64,000 nucleotides of DNA from an uncultured Prevotellaceae bacterium (GTDB lineage: Bacteria > Bacteroidota > Bacteroidia > Bacteroidales > Bacteroidaceae). Shown in pieces: positions 43,301 through 50,395 of the stretch (position 1 is the stretch's first letter; every line of letters starts with the position of its first letter). The notes under the pieces are model-generated. The model saw only the letters and a list, made by a program, of their open reading frames with translations. It had not been told where the DNA came from and searched no databases. The DNA is taken from contig CAMIYC010000003.1 in assembly GCA_946402905.1 (NCBI GenBank), positions 62,001 to 126,000 of the forward strand. Direction: 5' to 3'. The translations under genes were made by a program, and so were the position numbers.

Positions 43301-43793
43301 CTACACCGTGAAGGTAGAAGGCACAGAGGCCTTGAAGTCGGTGGAGTACGACGTGATTCCACAGGGCAGTGCCGTGATTCTTGAAGGTGCCCCTGGCGAC
43401 TATGTGTTTGAAGTCAACTGGGATGCCGACCAGCCCGACACCGAGAACCTGCTCTTGGGTACCGACGAGAAGCAGACGACCGCTGCTGCCGACGGCAGCC
43501 AGACTGGCTACAAGTTCTACAAGCTGGCCAACGGCAAGAGCCATGGTCTTGGCTTCTACTTCGCCACGGAGAATGGCGCAGCCTTTGAGAATGAGGCCCA
43601 CAAGGCATATCTCGCTGTGAAGGCCGACGCTGCTGCCAACTTCTACACCTTCAATCCTACCGGCATCAGCGTGGTGAGCACCACCATCCCAGAGAACGGT
43701 GAGGTATACAACCTCTCTGGTGTTCGTATGAACAGCAAGCAGCTGCCCGCCGGCATTTACATTGTGAACGGTAAGAAAGTAGTCATTAAATAA
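40341..43793 (+). CDS. Large T9SS-type secreted protein with carboxypeptidase-regulatory-like domain
   Basis: An 1150-residue exported protein. Signal peptide KKAKLLLLTLLAVIGYGTAGA; then choice-of-anchor type jelly rolls, immunoglobulin-like domains (YEIYNDGTAPLQVKSITVP; NTYTATVSVGNIGPN), a further beta domain from about 690 (VGENKTTGRYAPFYGYDMEQG), a carboxypeptidase-regulatory-like domain near 870-930 (LSGIIYDVDTKEPIEGATVTL), a bacteroidal beta domain (VTITEAGFATLYYGNRSLKVP) and a T9SS-like tail (VYNLSGVRMNSKQLPAGIYIV...KKVVIK). No catalytic motif is visible. Codon use is less GC-rich at third positions up to about 42.4 kb and more GC-rich after it, suggesting a mosaic origin. The small gene at 43809 follows 15 bp later. 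Confidence 0.85.
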   Translation: MKKAKLLLLTLLAVIGYGTAGAETVSPYTVDFNTAITTSKHDFQVASNWGHIVGQGDYDGWGPYFMSYSYNAENGIDGSGTLMANRQYAGDNGGGEEINDLLVTPAVSGAVKLYVKASSLASSSQPSFVEFYTLNEAGTAKADLLQRFTADKYVVDEAIEGWSYVTINVSTAQKIGIRAQHVYLDNFSAESADIQKERKLAIASAEPSATTGTIYWNQQENGKVLVKYTVTVTNTGDLALAKGDENYSISIVNRRANEVCATVAVPQTLEPGATSEKFDVSVELDPSVWPNSYTYISMDLKENISGSVLQRAQSHYKAYEPKFVFREGGSTSTSSLYGDIAFGKVTEELSKAYEIYNDGTAPLQVKSITVPTGFTVSNAGNFTLASKENKSFDITLPVTTQGIFSGDVEVVYVDKNGDDVTYKKAITGTVLDPSKNIITFDDGNGSAAYPTGSVRYNVYISSEGSGDSKNYYLQGTNGNPLFITPLMTAAAGEKIAFDAEYTSSSGAKVEVMISTDRQNWTTIETVSNIASQYNWTTYTAEIPEAGDYYIGFKLTNSKIDDVYGLVYAEAAAHNLLIVKSDIPAKGIQNNTYTATVSVGNIGPNVEAAGSYTATLYVDGEAVATNNKVDLPVANINGNYNNLEEQNYTTLSFSFKPHTIGTLPAYIEVKSGDNVVKTEEVTVNIAKEELSSDIAVGENKTTGRYAPFYGYDMEQGAYADFYYSAEQLATFGIKKGDVIKSIKFKSSNSSKTINSLTAEAWVGMEENGSFAAGQVDKDNMTHVVLYDQETVEFGTTVEMVIDLSENPIVYDGTSEIRVYTYINGGGAYLSFGWEADSNYPQQAYYTKNETSWDTNKSQACPVGYFGLDVKPVNLSGIIYDVDTKEPIEGATVTLYNEAEDVEYTAVSDAQGKYVVDVIQNTLDYRATITAEGYEDLKVFSETYNVSEGSDESDFGLMSKYVNVTITEAGFATLYYGNRSLKVPEGVTAYTVKVEGTEALKSVEYDVIPQGSAVILEGAPGDYVFEVNWDADQPDTENLLLGTDEKQTTAAADGSQTGYKFYKLANGKSHGLGFYFATENGAAFENEAHKAYLAVKADAAANFYTFNPTGISVVSTTIPENGEVYNLSGVRMNSKQLPAGIYIVNGKKVVIK

Positions 43794-43808
43794 CAAGGAG
43801 ACACAGAT

Positions 43809-43973
43809 ATGAAGACATACATCTCACCAAGCATCAAGACACTGGTCATGACCCGTTTCATGCAAAACATCTACGATGTAGTATCCACTGCACAGCAGCT
43901 GGGCAACGAAGGTAACTTTGACGAGGAGCAAGATCCCTCTGCCATTGTAACCCGCAGTGTATGGGATGATTAG
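43809..43973 (+). CDS. Small protein of unknown function (54 residues)
   Basis: I do not recognise an assigned function. The 54 codons begin at an ATG 15 bp after the large secreted protein gene (MKTYISPSIKTLVMTR...) and end in the acidic, Trp-containing ARG/SER stretch IVTRSVWDD. They are followed by a strong terminator, so this is the last gene of the transcript. There is no signal peptide, membrane segment or cysteine. From memory, short Bacteroidales proteins with a KxYISP-type start and an SxWDD-type end occur beside secreted proteins, but they are uncharacterised. The start, spacing and terminator make a real gene likely. Confidence 0.65.
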   Translation: MKTYISPSIKTLVMTRFMQNIYDVVSTAQQLGNEGNFDEEQDPSAIVTRSVWDD

Positions 43974-44004
43974 ACCGTAAGCCCTTTAAAAACGCTATAG
44001 AAGA

Positions 44005-44037
44005 AGAGACACTCCACAGTGAGTGTCTCTTTTTTTT
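44005..44037 (+). terminator. Intrinsic terminator after the small protein gene
   Basis: Perfect 10-bp stem (AGAGACACTC at 44005-44014 with 44021-44030), 6-base loop, followed by seven to eight T residues. Confidence 0.92.
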
Positions 44038-44070
44038 ATAAAATTATTTTCATTATTGCCAAAAAACCTT

Positions 44071-44079
44071 TATATTTGT
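44071..44079 (+). promoter_or_regulatory. -7 box (TATATTTGT) for ogt
   Basis: TAnnTTTG match 23 bp upstream of the ogt ATG, directly after the terminator. Confidence 0.55.
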
Positions 44080-44102
44080 GATGTCATTTAAGCCCCAAGC
44101 CT

Positions 44103-44639
44103 ATGCAAGACTATATCATCAAAGACACTTTCGACTGTGCGTGTGGTCAGTTGATACTCTGTTCGTATAAAGACAAGTTATATCTTTGCGAATGGGCATC
44201 AGGAAAAAGCGTGGAAAGACACCTTTTGCGCATCAAGAAACAGTTGAAAACTGATTTTCAGGACGGCTCATCGCCGATCACAGAGCGTGCCAAGAAACAG
44301 CTTCACGAATACTTCACGAGGCAGCGCAGGTCGTTCAGCGTGCCCTACAAACTTGTGGGTACCGAATTTCAGAAGATGGTATGGAGCTCGCTGGCTAATA
44401 TCCCTTATGGCAAGACCATCTCCTACGGCGAGCAAGCCCGCCGTCTGGGCATGCCCAACTCCGTGCGCGCCGTAGCCAACGCCGACGGTGCCAATCCTAT
44501 CAGCATCATACTGCCCTGCCACCGCATAGTGGGCAGCAACAACCGTCTGACGGGCTACGGTGGCGGTCTGGAGGCTAAGCAATATCTGATAGACCTGGAG
44601 GTAGGCGCCACACATTTCAGAAAAAGACAAGAAAAATGA
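44103..44639 (+). CDS. ogt: Methylated-DNA--protein-cysteine methyltransferase
   Basis: A 178-residue suicide repair protein that removes alkyl groups from O6-alkylguanine. The active-site PCHRIVG with the acceptor Cys is near residue 139, preceded by the helix-turn-helix region YGKTISYGEQARRLGMPNSVRAVANA. The N-terminal ribonuclease-like domain is short but present. Its stop overlaps the start of the DUF554 gene by four bases, implying co-translation, although the two functions do not obviously connect. Confidence 0.95.
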   Translation: MQDYIIKDTFDCACGQLILCSYKDKLYLCEWASGKSVERHLLRIKKQLKTDFQDGSSPITERAKKQLHEYFTRQRRSFSVPYKLVGTEFQKMVWSSLANIPYGKTISYGEQARRLGMPNSVRAVANADGANPISIILPCHRIVGSNNRLTGYGGGLEAKQYLIDLEVGATHFRKRQEK

Positions 44640-45331
44640 TAGGTACAATCGTCAACACAGCCACCATCATCATCGGGGCTGTCATAGGTGCGGTGATGCA
44701 CCGTGGAATCCAGGAAAAATACAAGCAGATGCTCTATACGGGCCTTGGACTGGCCAGTCTGGCCATCGGCATGAACGCCACGATCAGCCATTTCTCAGAA
44801 AGCGAGTATCCCGTATTATTTATCATCTCTATTGCCATAGGCGGCATCATAGGCACTGCCATCGACATCGACGGCCGTTTCAAGCGCCTGATCGACCACT
44901 ATTCTAAAGATGGCAGCGGCAACCGTCTGGCCGACGGTCTTGCCACAGCTATCCTGCTGTATTGTATCGGCCCGCTGTCGATGCTGGGACCAGTGGTCAG
45001 TGCCCTGAAAGGCGATCATACGTTTCTTTTCACCAACGCCACGCTCGATTTTGTATCATCTACCATCTTTGCCTCCACCTATGGCATCGGGATGGTGCTT
45101 GCTGCCCCTGTATTATTTTGTTGGCAGGGTATGTTTTACCTGGTGACTACAATCAGCAGCTCAGCCATCAGTGATGCACTGATGGCTGAGCTGCTCATCA
45201 TAGGCGGTCTGCTGATCACCGCCTCTGGTCTTTCACTGCTTCAGCTGAAAGACTGCAAGACACTCAATCTGCTGCCTTCGCTGCTGGTGCCTATTGTATG
45301 GTTTATGGTTTTACACCTTACTGGGCATTGA
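44636..45331 (+). CDS. DUF554 family membrane protein
   Basis: A 231-residue inner-membrane protein of the DUF554 (putative transport) family with six to seven hydrophobic segments. The N-terminal MIGTIVNTATIIIGAVIGAVM and the GLGLASLAIGMNATI and IAIGGIIGTAIDIDGRFKRL blocks are characteristic. No substrate is known. The gene overlaps ogt by four bases and the end of the convergent S46 peptidase gene by 14 bp. Confidence 0.85.
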   Translation: MIGTIVNTATIIIGAVIGAVMHRGIQEKYKQMLYTGLGLASLAIGMNATISHFSESEYPVLFIISIAIGGIIGTAIDIDGRFKRLIDHYSKDGSGNRLADGLATAILLYCIGPLSMLGPVVSALKGDHTFLFTNATLDFVSSTIFASTYGIGMVLAAPVLFCWQGMFYLVTTISSSAISDALMAELLIIGGLLITASGLSLLQLKDCKTLNLLPSLLVPIVWFMVLHLTGH

Positions 45332-47432
45332 TTTCCTGCAGCAGTCGGTCGGCATGTCCCCATTTGTCCATGAGATAGAGCACGTAGCGAATATCCACCC
45401 CGATGCAGCGTGCGAGTTTCTTGTCGAAGAATATATCGCTGGAGAGACTGTCCCAGTTGCCGTCGAAAGCGAGTCCGATCAATTCGCCCTTGCCATTGAA
45501 CATGGGCGACCCACTGTTTCCTCCCGTGATGTCATTGTTGGTGAGAAAACAGAGCTGCATCTTGCCTGTGGTCTTGTCGGTATACTTGCCGAAATCCTTC
45601 ACAGAGAGGAGTTCCTTCATGATAGGCTCAGCCTCATACTCAAAAATCTCGTCGGCCCGGTTCATTTTTTCCACGATGCTCTCCGCAGTGGTATAATAGC
45701 CTGACGGTGCGCCATTGAGCATGTATTCTCCCACCTGGCCGTAGCTGAGACGCATGGTGAAGTTGGCATCGCTGTAATGGGGCATATCCTGCTCCATACG
45801 CACCACGGCATCGCAGAGATAACGCTCCTGCAACTGTATATCCTCGTCGTTGCGCGCCATTTCCTCCCTGAGGTCGTAAATGATGTCCATCACATCCTCT
45901 CCAAACTTCACTCCCGGATCTTTATGGAATTTCTTCTTGTTGAAATAAATCTTCTTGCCCGACTTCATCAGGATAGACTTTTTGTAAAGGTCGTTGACGA
46001 AGGTCGTATAATCATTGTTGTACTTTGTCTTGATGGTGCTGTAGAATTTCGGCAAATACTTGGCATCCACATGCTCGGCATAGTTTTTCAGCATGGCAGC
46101 GAGCACCTCTTTGTCGAGAGCCTCGTCCCACTCATTGCTGTTATCAGCAAACTGGAAATACTGTTTTTTGGGTTTGTCGGCAGGACCTTTCACCTCCATG
46201 CCGTTGATGAGTCGCATGCTGCGTGAGAAGAGTTCGCTGTTGCGGCTGAACGACTCCATGAGGTAATAGAAAGTGCGGTCGGGCACCATATTGGCGGCAT
46301 AGAGGTTTTTCATGTGCTCGAAATTGAGTTTTCCACGCAGATACCCCGTAGAATCCTGCCACTGACGTATTTTTTCCTCAAAAGCAGCCTTCTGCGAAAT
46401 GATACCTATAGAATCGATACACTTATTCATTCCGATGGAATTTTTCCAGTAGTTGCTGCTCTGGGCATACTTGCTGTCATACTTGATACGCACCGCCTCG
46501 TCGGCCCTCATGTGACGGAGCATGATCTCCTGCTTGATGCCACGCACCTGAGCACGTGTGGCGTTCTCAGCATCACGCATCTGTTTGATGCCATACGAAG
46601 AGAGATAGCGCTCGGTACTGCCTGGATAACCGATGGTCATAGCGAAATCGCCATCCTTATATCCCTGCATGGACACCTGTGCCCAGCGTTTGGGATGATA
46701 TGGCACATTGTCCTCGCTATACTCCGCCGGTCCGTTGGTTTTCGGGTCGGCATAGATACGGAAGACCGAGAAGTCGCAGGTCTGGCGCGGCCACATCCAG
46801 TTGTCGGTCTCTCCTCCGAACTTACCCATCGACTTGGGCACGGTGAATACCAGTCGCAGGTCGGTGAAGTCCTGATAGGTGGTAGCGTAGTATTTATTGC
46901 CCTCATAGAAAGGATCGATATCGACATGGAGTGTTTTGTCTATGCGCTTGACAGAGTCGGTCAGGGCGTTGGTGAGCGAGTCGAGCAAGAGTGCCCTCTT
47001 ATCCCGGCTCATCTGTTCCAGCCCCATGGCCATCAGCCTGTCGGTGATGTCTTTCTGATCGATCATGAAACTGACGAACATATTTTTGTTGGGTAATTCC
47101 TCCTCATACGACTTGGCATAAAATCCATTGAGCATATAATCATGCTCTACAGTGGAATGGCTGCGTATGGCCTCGAATCCGCAATGATGATTGGTGAAGA
47201 CGAGTCCATTGGGCGAGACGACTACCCCCGAACAATAGCCGCTGAAGTTGACACATGCGTTTTTGAGTGCATTGTCACCATAATAGAGGTCGTTGTAAGA
47301 CATCTGAAATCCCTCATTCTGCATGATCTCATAGACCTGAGGCGGCAGATTGTAGATGGTCCACATACCTTCGTCGGCTTTCGACGAGAAGGCTGTGAGT
47401 ACACATAAAAGCAATAATGTGATTTTTTTCAT
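45318..47432 (-). CDS. S46 family dipeptidyl-peptidase, DPP7-like
   Basis: A 704-residue exported serine exopeptidase that removes dipeptides from oligopeptides in the periplasm, supplying asaccharolytic nutrition. A signal peptide (KKITLLLLCVLTAFSSKA) is followed by the chymotrypsin-fold domains. His of the triad is in FTNHHCGFEAI, and the nucleophile Ser is in ITGGNSGSPMF near the C-terminus. Eighteen residues after the nucleophile there is Gly (LAFDGNWD); in the Porphyromonas DPP7/DPP11 comparison that position is Gly in hydrophobic-preferring DPP7 and Arg in acidic-preferring DPP11, so a DPP7-like specificity is inferred. It ends inside the convergent DUF554 gene. Confidence 0.93.
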   Translation of the reverse strand: MKKITLLLLCVLTAFSSKADEGMWTIYNLPPQVYEIMQNEGFQMSYNDLYYGDNALKNACVNFSGYCSGVVVSPNGLVFTNHHCGFEAIRSHSTVEHDYMLNGFYAKSYEEELPNKNMFVSFMIDQKDITDRLMAMGLEQMSRDKRALLLDSLTNALTDSVKRIDKTLHVDIDPFYEGNKYYATTYQDFTDLRLVFTVPKSMGKFGGETDNWMWPRQTCDFSVFRIYADPKTNGPAEYSEDNVPYHPKRWAQVSMQGYKDGDFAMTIGYPGSTERYLSSYGIKQMRDAENATRAQVRGIKQEIMLRHMRADEAVRIKYDSKYAQSSNYWKNSIGMNKCIDSIGIISQKAAFEEKIRQWQDSTGYLRGKLNFEHMKNLYAANMVPDRTFYYLMESFSRNSELFSRSMRLINGMEVKGPADKPKKQYFQFADNSNEWDEALDKEVLAAMLKNYAEHVDAKYLPKFYSTIKTKYNNDYTTFVNDLYKKSILMKSGKKIYFNKKKFHKDPGVKFGEDVMDIIYDLREEMARNDEDIQLQERYLCDAVVRMEQDMPHYSDANFTMRLSYGQVGEYMLNGAPSGYYTTAESIVEKMNRADEIFEYEAEPIMKELLSVKDFGKYTDKTTGKMQLCFLTNNDITGGNSGSPMFNGKGELIGLAFDGNWDSLSSDIFFDKKLARCIGVDIRYVLYLMDKWGHADRLLQEINAQ

Positions 47433-47451
47433 ATTGATATAATGTTGATGA

Positions 47452-48945
47452 TTATTTTCTGAAATACTTGCCGATCACCGGCAGACTGTGCAGGGGGAAA
47501 TCCTTTTTGACGATATAAGCCATGAAAACGGCGATGATAAGGGTATTGAGCACGATGGCCACCCACAATGGTGTATACTCAGAGACAAAGTGCATGGCGA
47601 CGAAAAGCACGGCAGCCAGCAGCACATACATCATGATATCGCGTATGGGATAATTGACGGGATAATAGCGCTGGCCCACGAAATAAGAGATGAGCATGGA
47701 GACACCGTAGGCCACGAATCCTGCCCATGCACATGCCATATAGCTGTAGCGCGGGATGAAGATGATGTCGATGGCGAAGAGCACCACCACACCGATGCCT
47801 GAGAAATAGGCTCCCCAGATGGTACGGTCGGTGAGTTTGTACCAGAAAGAGAGGTTGAAAAACACGCCAAACATGATCTCAGCCACCATCACGATGGGCA
47901 CCACTCGCAAACCCTCCCAATAACTGCTTCCTATGATATACTTGAACACATTGATATATGCCATGACGAAGAGGAAAGCCAGGAGCGTGAAGATGACATA
48001 ATACTTCATGGTCTCAGCATACGTCTCCTTATTGTCGCGGTCCTTGACCTTACTGAAGACAAAAGGCTCGTAGGCGAAGCGGAAAGCCTGTGTGATCATC
48101 ATCATGATCATGGCTATCTTGATACAGGCCCCGTAGATGCCCAGCTGTGCCCTGGCATCAGCAGTGGATCCGTCGTAGAAATAAGGGAAGAGAATCTGAG
48201 AAGCACACTGGTTGAGCTGTCCGGCGAGCCCCATAACCAAGATGGGCCAAGCGTAGACGAGCATCCGCCGGCATGCCTTGGTATCAAATCCGAAACGAAT
48301 GCCGCCCAGTTCTTTATATAAGAACAGCACATTGGCAAGTGAGCAGAAGAGATTGATGTAAAACACCCATACCACGTCGTAGTGGAACTGCTCGCCATAC
48401 ATGCCGAAAGGATTGAGGTGAAGGGCAGGCAGAACAAAGAAATAGACCACATTGAGCACGATATTGAGTACGATATTGGCTATCTTGAGCGTAGCAAACT
48501 TGAGTGGCTTGTGTGTACATCTGAGATAGTCGAAGAGGATGCATGTGAAAGCGTCGATGGCCACCGTGGTGTACATGACAGCCACAAACTCAGGATGGTC
48601 GGCATATCCCACAAGACCGGCGATAGGTTTGCAGAACATCAGTACCAACAGGGTAGATACCGCGGCCACAGTGCCCACCAAGCGCAGCGTGGTGGAATAG
48701 ATGCGCTTCGGATTCTCCCCCTCTTTGCTCATAAACCGGAAGAAGGTGGTCTCCATTCCGAAAGTGAGCAAGATAATCAGGATGGCCACATAGGCATACA
48801 CATTGGTGATGACTCCATATTCACCTCCAGAGGCCGCAAATTTGGCCGTCTGTATAGGTACGAGCAGATAGTTGACAAAACGTGCCACTATGCTGCTCAG
48901 ACCATAGATGGCGGTATCTTTTGCAAGGGATTTTAAATTTGCCAT
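47452..48945 (-). CDS. Polysaccharide flippase (Wzx/MATE-like)
   Basis: A 497-residue polytopic inner-membrane protein with about fourteen hydrophobic segments, of the oligosaccharide flippase family that moves lipid-linked glycans across the membrane. Family-like features are the amphipathic start NLKSLAKDTAIYGLSSIVARFVNYLLVPI and the charged loop FMSKEGENPKRIYSTTLRL. It lies 19 bp upstream of the S46 gene on the same strand and may be co-transcribed with it. No glycosyltransferase cluster is adjacent, so its glycan is unknown; peptidoglycan lipid II or a surface polysaccharide are both possible. Confidence 0.87.
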   Translation of the reverse strand: MANLKSLAKDTAIYGLSSIVARFVNYLLVPIQTAKFAASGGEYGVITNVYAYVAILIILLTFGMETTFFRFMSKEGENPKRIYSTTLRLVGTVAAVSTLLVLMFCKPIAGLVGYADHPEFVAVMYTTVAIDAFTCILFDYLRCTHKPLKFATLKIANIVLNIVLNVVYFFVLPALHLNPFGMYGEQFHYDVVWVFYINLFCSLANVLFLYKELGGIRFGFDTKACRRMLVYAWPILVMGLAGQLNQCASQILFPYFYDGSTADARAQLGIYGACIKIAMIMMMITQAFRFAYEPFVFSKVKDRDNKETYAETMKYYVIFTLLAFLFVMAYINVFKYIIGSSYWEGLRVVPIVMVAEIMFGVFFNLSFWYKLTDRTIWGAYFSGIGVVVLFAIDIIFIPRYSYMACAWAGFVAYGVSMLISYFVGQRYYPVNYPIRDIMMYVLLAAVLFVAMHFVSEYTPLWVAIVLNTLIIAVFMAYIVKKDFPLHSLPVIGKYFRK

Positions 48946-49000
48946 GATGTTGTTTGGTGTACAATATTGGCTATTGGCTGTTAACTATATCTATTAACTG

Positions 49001-50302
49001 TTATTTGACGGTCAACTCAATGACGTGGTCGATCTCATCGGGCGCGTGCTCCAGGTGGAGCACGATGCCATCCTCTACTTTGGTATACTTCACCGCCCGG
49101 CGGGTGAGGAAATCGCAGACCCCCTTCACTTTCAACCCTGACAATGGCAGAAAAAGTGAAGTGTCCTGGAGTTGGAGGATGTGTATATAAAGTTTGTCGC
49201 CATGTCGGGTCGACACGCCCCAGTCATGCGGAGCCACATCACCCCCACGCGTATTGCGTATAGTAGGCTCATAGAGCTTCATCCACTCACCTATCTCACT
49301 CAGTCTTTTGAGTGACTCCTCGGGCAACCTTCCGTCGGGCTGTGGACCAATGTTGAGCAACAAGTTGGCATTTTTGCCAGCAGCCCTGACCAGCAGATGA
49401 ATCAACTGGCGTGCAGACTTGTATTGATCGTCGAGGATATTATATCCCCATGTCGTGTTCATCGTCTCGCAGGTCTCCAAGGGCAATGGACTGATGTCTT
49501 GTCCGGAAAGTCCCGCCTTGTTCTCACCGGGTAAGTCGCGCTCGAAGATCTGTATATCCTCGCCGGGGAAAGGTGTGAGATGATGATTGTTGGCCACGAG
49601 GCAAGACGGCTGCAGACGGTGTATCAGCTCATACTGACCCCATAGCTGCCAGTCAAACGGCTTGCTGTCGCTGTCGTGATCCCACACCCCGTCAAACCAT
49701 ATCGCGCCTATAGGCCCGTAGTTGGTGAGCAGTTCTGTCAGCTGTCGGTTCATAAACTGATAATACTCCGGCCAGTTTTGCCGGTCTTTCGGACGTCCTG
49801 TACCCAGTCCTGTACGACCGAGCGGATAGTCAGTCCTCCCCCAGTCGAGATGCGAGTAATAGAAATGAAGGCGTATGCCCTCTCTCCGGCAGGCTTCGGC
49901 CAGTTCTTTTATGATATCTCTATGAAAAGGTGTGGCATCGACGATGTTGTATGCAGACTGTGCGGTATGAAACATGGAGAAACCATCGTGATGGCGTGAG
50001 GTGATGGTGATATACCTGGCTCCTGAAGCCTTGATGGCCCTCACCCATTCATCGGCATTGAAATGCGCGGGATAGAAGCCACCTGCCAACTTGGGATATT
50101 CCTGATAATTGATGTTTCGGTTTTGCATGACCCACTCACCGCTTCCGAGCATGGAATAAATACCCCAGTGAATGAAAATGCCGAACTTATCGTCCTGGAA
50201 TTGCTGCTGTGCGTCTCTTATCTCCTGAGAAGGCTGATAGGTCTGTGAAAAGAGGTCGAGACCCAAGAGTACAAACACTGCTATAATAAATGTTTTTCTC
50301 AT
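49001..50302 (-). CDS. Secreted alpha-L-fucosidase, GH29
   Basis: A 433-residue exported retaining fucosidase. A signal peptide (RKTFIIAVFVLLGLDLFSQ) follows the ATG at 50302; the longer frame from 50374 adds a charged leader and is rejected. The GH29 barrel is recognised from FGIFIHWGIYSMLGSGEW, YITITSRHHDGFSMFHT and the nucleophile block GAIWFDGVWDHD, with the catalytic Asp in WFDG. The protein is short, with a brief C-terminal beta domain. It should release fucose from host or plant glycans. The end of the gene overlaps a low-complexity stretch (CTGTTAACTAT-like repeats, 48965-49010). Confidence 0.93.
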   Translation of the reverse strand: MRKTFIIAVFVLLGLDLFSQTYQPSQEIRDAQQQFQDDKFGIFIHWGIYSMLGSGEWVMQNRNINYQEYPKLAGGFYPAHFNADEWVRAIKASGARYITITSRHHDGFSMFHTAQSAYNIVDATPFHRDIIKELAEACRREGIRLHFYYSHLDWGRTDYPLGRTGLGTGRPKDRQNWPEYYQFMNRQLTELLTNYGPIGAIWFDGVWDHDSDSKPFDWQLWGQYELIHRLQPSCLVANNHHLTPFPGEDIQIFERDLPGENKAGLSGQDISPLPLETCETMNTTWGYNILDDQYKSARQLIHLLVRAAGKNANLLLNIGPQPDGRLPEESLKRLSEIGEWMKLYEPTIRNTRGGDVAPHDWGVSTRHGDKLYIHILQLQDTSLFLPLSGLKVKGVCDFLTRRAVKYTKVEDGIVLHLEHAPDEIDHVIELTVK

Positions 50303-50382
50303 TATATATACAAATACATTATTTATACGTCTCTTTTTCGATACAAATATAGGTATTTTATTTATATCTGACAAATTTTTAT

Positions 50383-50391
50383 TAATTTTGC
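50383..50391 (+). promoter_or_regulatory. -7 box (TAATTTTGC) just before the HhH/barrel gene
   Basis: TAnnTTTG match ending five bases before the GTG start codon at 50396, which would make the transcript leaderless or nearly so. Confidence 0.5.
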
Positions 50392-50395
50392 TTTT

